Shown here in pieces: positions 1 to 7,906 of a DNA stretch of 64,000 nucleotides. The first letter of the stretch is position 1. Each line of letters starts with the position of its first letter. Origin of the DNA: Methylorubrum salsuginis (GTDB taxonomy: Bacteria; Pseudomonadota; Alphaproteobacteria; Rhizobiales; Beijerinckiaceae); contig NZ_FOSV01000001.1 in NCBI RefSeq assembly GCF_900114375.1, forward strand, positions 238,020-302,019. The letters are read 5' to 3'. The position numbers were made by a program, and so were the translations under genes. The notes beneath the pieces were generated by a model. That model searched no databases and was not told the DNA's origin. It saw only the letters and a program-made list of their open reading frames with translations.

Positions 1-1
1 C

Positions 2-1033
2 TTCTTCCAGCCGCTCGCCGCCGGCGCGCCCGAGCCGTTCCGCGAGCTGCCGATCAAGCTCGAGCGGATGATTCACTTCGTGCCGCCCCACAACGAGAAG
101 GTCCGCGCCCGCGTGCCGGAGCTCGCCAAGACCGTCGACGTGGTGCTCGGCAATCTGGAGGATGCGGTCCCCGCCGACCAGAAGGAGGCGGCGCGCAAGG
201 GCTTCGTCGAGATGGCCAAGGCCACCGATTTCGCCGCCTCCGGCACCGGCCTTTGGACGCGCATCAATGCCCTGAACTCGCCCTGGATCCTCGACGACCT
301 GTTCACCCTGGTGGCCGAGGTCGGCGACAAGCTCGACGTCGTGATGGTGCCGAAAGTCGAGGGTCCGTGGGACATCCACTACATCGACCAGCTGCTGGCC
401 CAGCTCGAGGCGCGGCATAACGTCAAGAAGCCGATCCTCGTCCACGCCATCCTCGAGACCGCCGAGGGCGTGGCCAATGTCGATGCCATCGCCTGCGCCT
501 CGCCGCGGATGCACGGCATGAGCCTCGGCCCGGCCGACCTCGCGGCCTCCCGCGGCATGAAGACCACCCGCGTCGGCGGCGGCCATCCGGACTACAAGGT
601 GCTGTCCGACCCGAAGGGCGACGCCGAGCGCTCGTCCGCCCAGCAGGATCTGTGGCACTACACCATCGCCCGGATGGTCGATGCCTGCATGGCCAACGGC
701 ATCAAGGCGTTCTACGGCCCGTTCGGCGATTTCTCGGATTCGGCCGCCTGCGAGGTCCAGTTCCGCAACGCCTTCCTGATGGGCTGCGCCGGCGCCTGGA
801 CGCTGCATCCGAGCCAGGTGGCGCTGGCCAAGACCGTGTTCGCCCCCGATCCGGCCGAGGTGAACTTCGCCTCCCGTATCGTCGAGGCCATGCCCGACGG
901 CACCGGCGCGGTGATGATCGACGGCAAGATGCAGGACGACGCCACGTGGAAGCAGGCCAAGGTCATCGTCGACCTCGCCCGGCTCGTGGCCGACAAGGAC
1001 CCGGACCTCGCCAAGGTCTACAATCTGCCCTGA
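2..1033 (+). CDS. CitE/HpcH-family lyase, malyl-CoA-lyase-like (5' partial)
   Basis: The open frame runs from the window edge (base 2) through the first internal ATG at 68, so the true start lies outside and at least 343 residues are present. Seen: the TIM-barrel CoA-ester lyase pattern, with an acidic loop GNLEDAVP near the start, the metal-ligand region [13 protein letters not shown], the [10 protein letters not shown] segment, and GPFGDFSD followed by LHPSQVALA, which is typical of malyl-CoA/beta-methylmalyl-CoA lyases. Such enzymes split or form L-malyl-CoA (acetyl-CoA plus glyoxylate) in the cytoplasm, for example in the serine and ethylmalonyl-CoA pathways. The sequence differs clearly from my recollection of the classical methylotroph MclA, so a paralogue with another CoA-ester substrate is possible. 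The family is firm; the exact substrate is inferred. Confidence 0.78.
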   Translation, partial: FFQPLAAGAPEPFRELPIKLERMIHFVPPHNEKVRARVPELAKTVDVVLGNLEDAVPADQKEAARKGFVEMAKATDFAASGTGLWTRINALNSPWILDDLFTLVAEVGDKLDVVMVPKVEGPWDIHYIDQLLAQLEARHNVKKPILVHAILETAEGVANVDAIACASPRMHGMSLGPADLAASRGMKTTRVGGGHPDYKVLSDPKGDAERSSAQQDLWHYTIARMVDACMANGIKAFYGPFGDFSDSAACEVQFRNAFLMGCAGAWTLHPSQVALAKTVFAPDPAEVNFASRIVEAMPDGTGAVMIDGKMQDDATWKQAKVIVDLARLVADKDPDLAKVYNLP

Positions 1034-1111
1034 TCGTCGCGCATGGTGGCCTCGCATTGGCAGGGAGCCGGCGCGAGGCCTATCTTGTCGGTCATGACCC
1101 AGCAGACCAGC

Positions 1112-1435
1112 ATGAGAACCGCGAAATTCGGCCTCGGTGCGGTGGTCCGGCACCGGATCTACCCGTTCCGGGGCGTGGTGTTCGACGTCGATCCGGAATT
1201 CGCCAACACCGAGGAATGGTGGCTGGCGATTCCGGAAGAGGTCCGCCCGCGCAAGGACCAGCCGTTCTACCACCTGCTCGCCGAGAACGCGGACAGCGAG
1301 TACGTCGCCTACGTCTCCGAGCAGAACCTCGTGCCCGATACCTCCGGCGAGGCCCTGCGCCATGCCGGCATCAACGAGGTGTTCGAGCGCGCCCCCGACG
1401 GCGGCTACCGCATGCGGCTGGGCCACGCGAACTGA
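1112..1435 (+). CDS. hspQ: Heat shock protein HspQ (YccV-like, hemimethylated-DNA-binding family)
   Basis: A 107-residue protein with the compact HspQ/YccV fold signature: it begins MRTAKFGLGAVVRHRIYPFRG, then has the VVFDVDPEF strand, a WYH-equivalent FYHLLAEN segment and YVSEQNLVP. In enterobacteria HspQ is a Lon specificity-enhancing factor and was first described as binding hemimethylated oriC DNA. ATG 1112 was chosen because its N-terminus aligns with the family; an in-frame ATG at 1094 would add six residues. A possible promoter lies just upstream (TTGGCA at 1057-1062, TATCTT at 1081-1086, 18-base spacer). The gene stands alone and is followed by a hairpin cluster. Confidence 0.85.
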   Translation: MRTAKFGLGAVVRHRIYPFRGVVFDVDPEFANTEEWWLAIPEEVRPRKDQPFYHLLAENADSEYVAYVSEQNLVPDTSGEALRHAGINEVFERAPDGGYRMRLGHAN

Positions 1436-1444
1436 TGGCGGGGC

Positions 1445-1518
1445 ACCGGGGCAGAGCCCCGGTTTCCCTCCAAGACCAGGGCTCCGCCCTGGACCCGCGA
1501 AAGGACGTAGCCCTTTCG
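1445..1518. repeat. Triple-hairpin intergenic repeat / likely terminator
   Basis: Three consecutive perfect palindromes: ACCGGGGC with its complement (1445-1463), CCAGGGC with its complement (1476-1492) and CGAAAGG with its complement (1498-1518). It lies between the convergent hspQ (+) and DoxX-like (-) genes, so it could stop transcription from both sides. No T-tract follows. The pattern of short G/C hairpins in tandem suggests a dispersed genomic repeat rather than a gene-specific signal. Confidence 0.6.
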
Positions 1519-1528
1519 AAACCGGGAC

Positions 1529-1933
1529 TTAGGCGTGCTTGCGCCGCGGCCAGTCGATTACCTTCGTCGCGTAGAGCGCCCACCAGACCATCACCGGCTG
1601 AAACGCCAGCCGGGGGCCGTGGTACCACCACGTGTCGGGGATCGGCGGGACCGAAATCCCCTCGACCGCGTGCTTGAGGTTGGCCGGAAACACGCAGACC
1701 GCGTAGAGCGCCAGCCCGATCCCCGCCGCCCGGCGCAAAGCCGGCCACGGCAGCATCAAGGCGATGGCCGCCGCGATCTCGCAAAGGCCCGTGACGAGCA
1801 CCACGCCGCGCGGCTCAGGCACCCAATCCGGCATGATCGGCAGGAAGCTGTCGGGCGCGGTGAGATGCACGGCGCCGATGAAGCCGTAGAGGCCGATCAG
1901 GCCGAGCCGCAGCCAGCGGCGGTCGTCCGTCAT
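1529..1933 (-). CDS. DoxX-like small integral membrane protein
   Basis: A 134-residue, strongly hydrophobic protein with about four predicted membrane segments (around residues 8-25, 45-65, 70-85 and 108-125), a short basic C-terminus (WPRRKHA) and the general DoxX/YkgB-like layout, including a LVTGLCEIAAAIALML helix. The function of such proteins is poorly defined; some DoxX members take part in redox homeostasis. It lies three bases downstream of a 61-residue hydrophilic ORF and is probably co-transcribed with it and rimO. Confidence 0.65.
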   Translation of the reverse strand: MTDDRRWLRLGLIGLYGFIGAVHLTAPDSFLPIMPDWVPEPRGVVLVTGLCEIAAAIALMLPWPALRRAAGIGLALYAVCVFPANLKHAVEGISVPPIPDTWWYHGPRLAFQPVMVWWALYATKVIDWPRRKHA

Positions 1934-1936
1934 GGT

Positions 1937-2122
1937 TCAGGCGGAGCGGTCGGTCTTCGGCTCCTGGCGTGGCTCGCCCGAGGGCGTGTTGCCGCGAGCG
2001 GCTTCCTCGGCCTCGGTGCCGGCCCGCTCCATCGGCCCCTGTTGCGACTTGACCCGGCCCGTCACCGGGTCCTTGGGCGAGACGGCGGCCTCGTTGTCCT
2101 GGTCGCGCTGCTCGTCCGCCAT
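1937..2122 (-). CDS. Small hydrophilic hypothetical protein
   Basis: A 61-residue, highly charged protein rich in Glu, Arg, Gln, Pro and Gly, with no hydrophobic stretch; probably intrinsically disordered. An RBS-like GGGAGG lies just upstream of the ATG. It fits tightly between rimO (ends at 2177) and the DoxX-like gene on the same strand, which supports its being real. No family recognised. Its composition resembles that of the 63-residue protein at 36401-36592. Confidence 0.5.
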   Translation of the reverse strand: MADEQRDQDNEAAVSPKDPVTGRVKSQQGPMERAGTEAEEAARGNTPSGEPRQEPKTDRSA

Positions 2123-2176
2123 GCTCGGCCTCCCGGTTGATCCGGTGAGGCAACGCCGCGGCGGGCCGCCGGTTCG

Positions 2177-3523
2177 TCAGACCGCGATGCCGTGCAGGTC
2201 GTGCGCCTCGGCCCGCTCGATCTTCACGGTGACGATGTCGCCCGGCCGCACCGGGCGGCGGGAGGCGACGTGGACCGTGCCGTCGATCTCCGGCGCGTCC
2301 GACTTCGAGCGCCCGCGCGCCACGGTGGGCCCGACCTCGTCGATGATGACCGGGATGCGCTTGCCGACCTTGGCCCGCTGCAGCCGCAGCGAGACCACTT
2401 CCTGCGCGGCCATGAACCGGCGCTTGCGCTCGGCCTTCACCTCGGGCGGCACGGCGGCCCCCAACTCGTTGGCGGCGGCGCCCTTCACCGGCTCGTACTC
2501 GAAGCAGCCGACCCGCTCCAGCCGGGCCTCCTTGATCCACTCCAGCAGTTCCTCGAACTCCGCATCGGTCTCGCCGGGGAAGCCGACGATGAAGGTCGAG
2601 CGGATCGCGAGATCGGGGCAGATCTCGCGCCAGCGGCGGATGCGGTCGAGCTGCTTCTCCTGATTGCCTGGCCGCCGCATCCGCTTGAGCACCGACGGGC
2701 TCGCATGCTGGAGCGGCATGTCGAGATAGGGCAGCACCTTGCCCTCGGCCATCAGCGGGATGACCTCGTCCACGTGCGGGTAGGGATAGACGTAGTGCAG
2801 CCGCACCCAGGCGCCGAGTTCTCCCAACTCCTTGGCGAGATCGTAGAAGCGGGCGCGCACCTCCCGGTCCTGCCAGCGGCTCGGGGCGTAGCGGGTGTCG
2901 AGGCCGTAGGCGCTCGTGTCCTGCGAGACGACGAGCAGCTCCTTCACGCCGGCCTTCACCAGCTTCTCGGCCTCGCGCAGCACGTCCGCCGCCGGGCGGC
3001 TGACGAGATCGCCGCGAAGCGACGGGATGATGCAGAAGCTGCAGCGGTTGTTGCAGCCCTCGGAAATCTTCAGATAGGCGTAGTGGCGCGGCGTGAGCTT
3101 GACGCCCTGCGGCGGGATCAGGTCGAGGAACGGATCGTGGGCCGGCGGCACCGCCTCGTGCACGGCGGCCACCACCGATTCGTAGGCCTGGGGGCCGGTG
3201 ACGGCCAAGAGGTTCGGATACTTCTCGCGGATCTCGTCGGGCTGCGCGCCCATGCAACCGGTCACGATCACCCGGCCGTTCTCCGCCATGGCCTCGCCGA
3301 TCGCCGACAAAGATTCCGCCTTGGCCGAATCGAGGAAGCCGCAGGTGTTGACGATGACGACGTCCGCCCCGTCGTGGCGGCGGCTCAGCTCGTAGCCCTC
3401 GGCGCGCAGATGGGTGAGGATGCGCTCGGAATCGACGAGCGCCTTGGGGCAGCCCAGCGACACGAACGAGATCCGCGGCGCGGCAGCGCTCTTGGTGTCC
3501 GAGGGGGAGGCGGTGGCGGTCAT
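2177..3523 (-). CDS. rimO: Ribosomal protein S12 methylthiotransferase RimO
   Basis: A 448-residue radical-SAM methylthiotransferase that adds a methylthio group to the conserved aspartate of ribosomal protein S12. Seen: an N-terminal UPF0004 domain starting [20 protein letters not shown] with its Fe-S cysteines ([23 protein letters not shown]), a radical-SAM CxxxCxxC in [14 protein letters not shown], the HYVYPYPH and [10 protein letters not shown] segments, and a C-terminal TRAM domain. The length matches the family. The ATG at 3523 is preceded by a 155-base divergent intergenic region shared with the DUF4279 gene. Closely related MiaB is less likely because the [10 protein letters not shown] start is RimO-type. 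Confidence 0.93.
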   Translation of the reverse strand: MTATASPSDTKSAAAPRISFVSLGCPKALVDSERILTHLRAEGYELSRRHDGADVVIVNTCGFLDSAKAESLSAIGEAMAENGRVIVTGCMGAQPDEIREKYPNLLAVTGPQAYESVVAAVHEAVPPAHDPFLDLIPPQGVKLTPRHYAYLKISEGCNNRCSFCIIPSLRGDLVSRPAADVLREAEKLVKAGVKELLVVSQDTSAYGLDTRYAPSRWQDREVRARFYDLAKELGELGAWVRLHYVYPYPHVDEVIPLMAEGKVLPYLDMPLQHASPSVLKRMRRPGNQEKQLDRIRRWREICPDLAIRSTFIVGFPGETDAEFEELLEWIKEARLERVGCFEYEPVKGAAANELGAAVPPEVKAERKRRFMAAQEVVSLRLQRAKVGKRIPVIIDEVGPTVARGRSKSDAPEIDGTVHVASRRPVRPGDIVTVKIERAEAHDLHGIAV

Positions 3524-3678
3524 GACGGCTCGTCGTGGGCGGCGCCTCTTCGGAGAGGGCCGCGTGCGCTTTAAGCGAAGGGCGGTGAAGCCGCCGATAT
3601 AGCCGCATTGAGGCGCGGTTGCGAGCGGAGCCGTTCACACGGCTCATGCGCGGAGGCGGATGAGCCCGGAGACAGACG

Positions 3679-4104
3679 ATGCACCCCTATCGCTACCGGA
3701 TCTCCCTGCGTCTCCGTCATCCCAGCGTGACGTCCTCCGCGATCTGCGCTGCCCTTCTGCCGCTGAAGCCGACCTATCCGCCACAGGACATCGGTGCGCC
3801 CCGCACAGCCCCGAATGGCCGGCTGCTCGGCGGGCTCAACACGGAGACCTTCGCGACCTTCTTCGTGAGCAGAGGCGAGAACGACCTCGCCGAGGCCCTC
3901 GGTGAGGCCGCCGAGCGGATGGAGCCCTGCCGTGAGTGCTTCGCCTTGTGGCGGGCGAGCGGCGGCGACATCGAGTTCTTCGTCGGCTGGTTCATGGAGG
4001 GGGGTAACGTCGGCGACGTGTTCGAGCCGGAGCTGCTGGCGCAGCTCGGTGGGCTCGGGATCGGTTTGTCGCTGGACCTCTACGAGAGCGATAGGGACGA
4101 GTGA
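3679..4104 (+). CDS. DUF4279-family protein
   Basis: A 141-residue soluble protein. Seen: an N-terminal beta-rich part (YRYRISLRLRHPSVTSSAIC) and a C-terminal FFVGWFMEGGNVGDVFEPELLAQLGGLGIGLSLDLY segment, the pattern of DUF4279 proteins. The function is unknown. It is divergent from rimO, with GGAGA eight bases ahead of the ATG. A long spaced inverted repeat follows directly after its stop codon. Confidence 0.6.
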   Translation: MHPYRYRISLRLRHPSVTSSAICAALLPLKPTYPPQDIGAPRTAPNGRLLGGLNTETFATFFVSRGENDLAEALGEAAERMEPCRECFALWRASGGDIEFFVGWFMEGGNVGDVFEPELLAQLGGLGIGLSLDLYESDRDE

Positions 4105-4116
4105 CATGAAACTGAT

Positions 4117-4159
4117 TTGATGCAATGCTTTGCGTTGGAATCCTCATGTATTGCATCAA
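4117..4159. promoter_or_regulatory. 10-bp inverted repeat with 23-base spacer upstream of pabB
   Basis: TTGATGCAAT at 4117-4126 and its exact complement at 4150-4159. The arm centres are 33 bases apart, about three helical turns, so two protein-bound arms would face the same side of the helix. It starts 12 bases after the DUF4279 stop and ends 134 bases before pabB. It may be a two-site operator or a weak hairpin; no T-tract follows. Confidence 0.45.
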
Positions 4160-4293
4160 CGCACGACGGGAGTGACGCATACCCCTCCCGCAGGCCCGGA
4201 CCGTGCGAGGCGATTGACGGCGCGGTGCCGGACGCCCTTGAGTGGGCGGAGGCGCTGCCGCGACGCGCGCGAAGCATGACACCCTAGAAGACG

Positions 4294-5679
4294 ATGGTCT
4301 GGACCCGCGCGATTCCCATCCTCGACCCGGTCGCGGCGGCCACCCGCCTCGCCCGGCTGCCGGGGCTCGCCTTTCTCGACAGCGCGATGCCGCACGACAC
4401 GCTCGGCCGCGTCTCGGTGCTCGCCGCCGATCCGTTCGGGCGCTTCCGGTACCGCGACGGGCAGGCGACCCTCGACGGGCGGCCGGTGCCCGGCGCGCCG
4501 CTCGACGCCCTGCGGGCCTGCCTCGCCCCCTACCGGCTCGCGCCCTGGCCCGACCTGCCGGCCTTTCCCGGCGCGGCGATCGGCTACTTCGCCTACGATC
4601 TCGGCGCGAGCCTGGAGCGGGTCGTGCCGCCCGCCCGCCGGGCGGGGCTGACCGACGACATCGCGTTCAACCTCTACGACACGCTGCTCGCCGTCGATCA
4701 CGCCAGCGGCACTTGCCTGCTGATCGCCACGGGTTTCCCGGAGACCGATCCGGAGGCGCGCCGCGTCCGGGCGGAGGAACGGCTCGACGCCTTCGCCGCG
4801 CTCCTGGCCGCGCCCACCGAGGCGCCGCCCGCATGGTCCCCGGTCAAGCTCGCGTGGCGCACGAACTTGTCACGGCAAGACTATGAAAAGGCTGTCGAAA
4901 CCGTCAGGGATTACATCCGCGCGGGCGACATCTATCAGGCCAACATCGCCCAGCGTTTCGTGGCCGACCTGCCGCCCGGCTTCGACCCCTTCGCCTTCTA
5001 CCGGCGCCTGCGCGCCACCAATCCGGCGACCTTCGGGGCCTATCTCGATTTCGACGATCTCACGGTCGCCTCGTCCTCGCCGGAGCGCTTCCTGAAGTTG
5101 CAGGGCCGCGCGGTCGAGACCCGGCCGATCAAGGGCACGGTGCGGCGCGATCCCGATCCGGCCCGCGACGCCGAGGTGGCCGCCGCGCTCCAGGCCAACC
5201 CGAAGGAGCGGGCCGAGAACATCATGATCGTGGACCTCTTGCGCAACGACCTGTCGCGGGTCTGCGAGCCCGGCAGCGTCCAAGTGCCGGTCCTGTGCGG
5301 GCTGGAATCCTATGCCGGCATCCACCATCTCGTCTCGGTGGTCACCGGCACGCTCCGCACGGAAGCGGACGCCCTCGACCTCATCCAAAAAACGTTTCCC
5401 GGCGGCTCGATCACCGGCGCGCCGAAGCTCAGGGCCATGGACATCATCACCGAGATCGAAGGCGACGCGCGCGAGCTCTATTGCGGGGCGATCGGCGCGC
5501 TCGGCTTCGACGGTTCGCTCGACACCTCGATCGCGATCCGCACCGTGTTCATGGACGGGGCGCAGGCCGTGCTCCAGGCGGGGGGCGGCGTGACGCTGCT
5601 GTCCGATCCGGCGTCCGAGTACGAGGAGACGCTGACCAAGGCCGCCCGGGTCTTCGCCGCGTTCGAGGAGACCCCGTGA
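4294..5679 (+). CDS. pabB: Aminodeoxychorismate synthase component I
   Basis: A 461-residue chorismate-utilising enzyme that aminates chorismate to 4-amino-4-deoxychorismate for p-aminobenzoate and folate synthesis. Seen: the chorismate-binding core in the C-terminal two thirds, with RPIKGTVRRD (the KGT lysine marks PabB rather than anthranilate synthase), NIMIVDLLRNDLSRVC, the FPGGSITGAPK motif and a GGGVTLLSDP end. It overlaps the next gene, pabA, by four bases (GTGA), so translation is probably coupled and the glutaminase partner is made with it. TrpE is excluded by the KGT motif and the downstream pabC. Confidence 0.92.
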   Translation: MVWTRAIPILDPVAAATRLARLPGLAFLDSAMPHDTLGRVSVLAADPFGRFRYRDGQATLDGRPVPGAPLDALRACLAPYRLAPWPDLPAFPGAAIGYFAYDLGASLERVVPPARRAGLTDDIAFNLYDTLLAVDHASGTCLLIATGFPETDPEARRVRAEERLDAFAALLAAPTEAPPAWSPVKLAWRTNLSRQDYEKAVETVRDYIRAGDIYQANIAQRFVADLPPGFDPFAFYRRLRATNPATFGAYLDFDDLTVASSSPERFLKLQGRAVETRPIKGTVRRDPDPARDAEVAAALQANPKERAENIMIVDLLRNDLSRVCEPGSVQVPVLCGLESYAGIHHLVSVVTGTLRTEADALDLIQKTFPGGSITGAPKLRAMDIITEIEGDARELYCGAIGALGFDGSLDTSIAIRTVFMDGAQAVLQAGGGVTLLSDPASEYEETLTKAARVFAAFEETP

Positions 5680-6293
5680 TCCTCGTCATCGACAATTACG
5701 ACTCGTTCGTCTTCAACGTCGTGCGCTACTTCGAGGAGCTGGGCGAGACGGTTCGGGTCGTGCGCAACGACGCCCTCGACGTTCCCGGCATCCGCGCCCT
5801 GAACCCGGAGGCGGTGGTGATCTCGCCGGGGCCCTGCACGCCGGCGGAAGCCGGGGTGAGCCTGCCGGCGATCCGCGACCTCTCGGGCGAGCTGCCGATC
5901 CTCGGCGTCTGCCTCGGCCATCAGGCGATCGGGGCGGCCTTCGGCGGCCGGGTCGAGCGGGCCGGGCGCCCGCTGCACGGGCAGGCGACGCCGATCCGCC
6001 ACGGCGGCGAGGGGCTGTTCGACGGCCTGCCGCAGCCGATGCAGGTCGGGCGCTACCACTCGCTGATCGTGACGCCGACCCCGGAGATGGAGCGCCAGCT
6101 CAGCGTCGATGCGGTCTCGTCCGAGGGCGAGGTGATGGCTCTGTCGCACCGGACGCACCCGACCTGGGGCATCCAGTTCCATCCGGAATCGGTGCTGACC
6201 GAGAACGGCCACGCGCTGTTTTCCAACTTCCTCAAGGGCGCCCGCGCGTGGCGCGGGGCGGCCCAGACGAGAGCGGCCGATGCTGTGGTCTGA
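5676..6293 (+). CDS. pabA: Aminodeoxychorismate synthase glutamine amidotransferase subunit
   Basis: A 205-residue class I glutaminase. The start is GTG at 5676, overlapping the pabB stop; the product begins ILVIDNYDSFVFN, exactly where the family starts. The triad is visible: Cys in GVCLGHQAIG, and His and Glu in IQFHPESVLTENG. It releases ammonia from glutamine and channels it to PabB. TrpG is the nearest alternative, but the order pabB-pabA-pabC with overlapping ends assigns it to p-aminobenzoate synthesis; such subunits can serve both enzymes. Confidence 0.92.
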   Translation: MILVIDNYDSFVFNVVRYFEELGETVRVVRNDALDVPGIRALNPEAVVISPGPCTPAEAGVSLPAIRDLSGELPILGVCLGHQAIGAAFGGRVERAGRPLHGQATPIRHGGEGLFDGLPQPMQVGRYHSLIVTPTPEMERQLSVDAVSSEGEVMALSHRTHPTWGIQFHPESVLTENGHALFSNFLKGARAWRGAAQTRAADAVV

Positions 6294-7137
6294 CGGGCGC
6301 CTCGTCGAGGGCGGCACGCTCCCCTTCGACATGGGCGACCGCGGGCTGCTGCTCGGCGACGGCGTGTTCGACACCGCGCTCGCGGTGCAGGGCCGGATCG
6401 CGTTCGAGGCCGCCCATATCGACCGCCTCGTCGCCGCGGCGGCGGCCCTGGGTTATCCCGCCGATCCGGACGCGATCCGACAGGCCATGCGGGACTTGGC
6501 CGACACGCAGCCGCTCGCGGCGATCCGCACCACCCTAACCCGCGGTTCCGGCCCGCGCGGCCTCGCCCCGCCGAAGGAGCCCGCGCCGTTCCTGTTCGCC
6601 AGCGCCGCCCCAGCGCGGGCCGGCCTGTTCTTCTCAGCCCTTCGCCTCCTGCCCACGGAAATCGCCCGCAACGAGACCTCGCCGGCCTCCCGGCTCAAGA
6701 CGCTCGGCTATCTCGACGCGGTGCTGGCCGCCCGCGCCGCGCAGGCGGCCGGGTTCGACGAGGCCCTGTTCCTCAACACGAAGGGGCGGGTCGCCTGCGC
6801 CGGCACCGGCAATGTTTTCGGGATTCTCGGGGGCGCGCTGGTGACGCCGCCGACGGAGGAGGGCGTGCTGCCGGGCATCGTCCGCGGTGCGCTTCTCTCG
6901 AAGATCGCGCCGGGGCTCGGCCTTGCCGTCGAGGAGCGCCCGCTCCGCCCCGCCGATCTGGACCGGGCGGAGGCCGTGTTCGTCACCAACTCCCTGCGCC
7001 TGATCGCCCCCGTGGCGGCCATCGGCGGCACGACCTACGACAGCGCCGGGCACGCGACCGTTCAGAGGCTGTGGGCCGCGTTGCGCGCGGCGGTGGCGGC
7101 CTCGTGCGGCGTCGAGCCGGATGCCCTGAACCCGTGA
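6280..7137 (+). CDS. pabC: 4-amino-4-deoxychorismate lyase (class IV PLP aminotransferase fold)
   Basis: A 285-residue class IV PLP enzyme that converts aminodeoxychorismate to p-aminobenzoate and pyruvate. Seen: LLLGDGVFDTALAVQGRIAF at the N-terminus, the PLP lysine in SRLKTLGYLDAVLAARAAQ, and GTGNVFGIL followed by VLPGIVRGALL for phosphate binding. It overlaps the end of pabA by 14 bases, completing a three-gene pab operon. Branched-chain and D-amino-acid aminotransferases share the fold, but the context favours PabC. Confidence 0.88.
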   Translation: MLWSDGRLVEGGTLPFDMGDRGLLLGDGVFDTALAVQGRIAFEAAHIDRLVAAAAALGYPADPDAIRQAMRDLADTQPLAAIRTTLTRGSGPRGLAPPKEPAPFLFASAAPARAGLFFSALRLLPTEIARNETSPASRLKTLGYLDAVLAARAAQAAGFDEALFLNTKGRVACAGTGNVFGILGGALVTPPTEEGVLPGIVRGALLSKIAPGLGLAVEERPLRPADLDRAEAVFVTNSLRLIAPVAAIGGTTYDSAGHATVQRLWAALRAAVAASCGVEPDALNP

Positions 7138-7141
7138 TCCG

Positions 7142-7181
7142 GGGATAACAGGATCACGGGACGCCGTGATCCTGTTATCCC
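7142..7181. terminator. Perfect 18-bp hairpin between convergent pabC and pncA
   Basis: The arm GGGATAACAGGATCACGG (7142-7159) and its exact complement (7164-7181) are separated by a GACG loop. The hairpin begins five bases after the pabC stop and lies 44 bases from the pncA stop on the other strand, so it suits a bidirectional terminator. There is no T-run on either side. Confidence 0.75.
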
Positions 7182-7224
7182 GCTATCCCCGTTCGGGACG
7201 CAATCGCGGGCGGGAGACCGTCGC

Positions 7225-7845
7225 TCAGCCGAACGCGGCGCTGCTCGCGCGCTGCACCCCTGCCCGCTCCATCTCGGCCCAGGCCCGCATCGTGCCGTCG
7301 CGGTCGATGCCGCGCACCGCGTCCTCGACGACGGTCACGTCGAAGCCGGCGGCGCGGGCGTCGAGCGCGGTCCAGCGGATGCAGTAATCGGTGGCGAGGC
7401 CGGCGACGAACAGGCGGGTGAGGCCGCGCTCCGTCAGGTAGCCGGCAAGCCCGGTGCGGGTGTGCCGGTCGGCCTCGAGGAAGGCGGAATAGCTGTCGAT
7501 GTCCGGGTGATAGCCTTTTCGGATCACCAGCTCGGCCCGCTCCGCCCGCAGGTTCGCGGCGAGGGCGGCGCCGGGCCTGCCCTGCACGCAATGGTCCGGC
7601 CAGAGCACCTGTTCGCCGTAGGGCATCGTCACCGTGTCGAACGGCTGGCGGCCCGGATGGCGCGAGGCGAAGGAGGCGTGGCCGGGCGGGTGCCAGTCCT
7701 GGGTCAGCACCACGTGCGGAAAGATTTCTGCCAGTCGATTGACCGGCCCGATCACGGCGTCACCCTCGGGTACGGCGAGCGCCCCACCGGGCAGAAAGTC
7801 GTTCTGCACATCGACGACGAGCAGAACGCCGGTCTTGCTCAGCAT
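7225..7845 (-). CDS. pncA: Nicotinamidase (pyrazinamidase-type isochorismatase-fold hydrolase)
   Basis: Hydrolyses nicotinamide to nicotinate for NAD salvage. Seen: catalytic Asp in LLVVDVQNDFLPGGALAVP, metal ligands in TQDWHPPGHASF, catalytic Lys in LVIRKGYHPDIDSYSAF and catalytic Cys in GLATDYCIRWTALDA. From the ATG at 7845 the protein has 206 residues, the usual family length; an in-frame start ten codons earlier (7875) exists but would add a non-conserved hydrophobic tag. A double hairpin separates it from the upstream oxidoreductase gene. Confidence 0.92.
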   Translation of the reverse strand: MLSKTGVLLVVDVQNDFLPGGALAVPEGDAVIGPVNRLAEIFPHVVLTQDWHPPGHASFASRHPGRQPFDTVTMPYGEQVLWPDHCVQGRPGAALAANLRAERAELVIRKGYHPDIDSYSAFLEADRHTRTGLAGYLTERGLTRLFVAGLATDYCIRWTALDARAAGFDVTVVEDAVRGIDRDGTMRAWAEMERAGVQRASSAAFG

Positions 7846-7864
7846 CAGGCCAAGTCCCAGGGTT

Positions 7865-7904
7865 CCGAGGGACAAGTCCCTCGGCGGGGCCGGGCGGAGC
7901 CCGG
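7865..7904 (-). terminator. Twin hairpins after the quinone oxidoreductase gene
   Basis: Two perfect hairpins: arm CCGAGGGAC with an AA loop (7865-7884) and arm CCGGGC with a GGA loop (7890-7904). They lie immediately downstream of the stop codon of the minus-strand oxidoreductase gene and upstream of pncA. No T-tract is visible. Confidence 0.55.
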
Positions 7905-7906
7905 AA

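Noticed and set aside
4117..4126. TTGAT as an FNR/FixK half site.
   Set aside because: The matching ATCAA is not at the required four-base spacing; the arms form a longer, differently spaced dyad.
7142..7181. Resemblance of GGGATAACAGG to a homing-endonuclease target.
   Set aside because: The match is partial, no endonuclease gene or intron is present, and the site is fully explained as one arm of a terminator-like palindrome.
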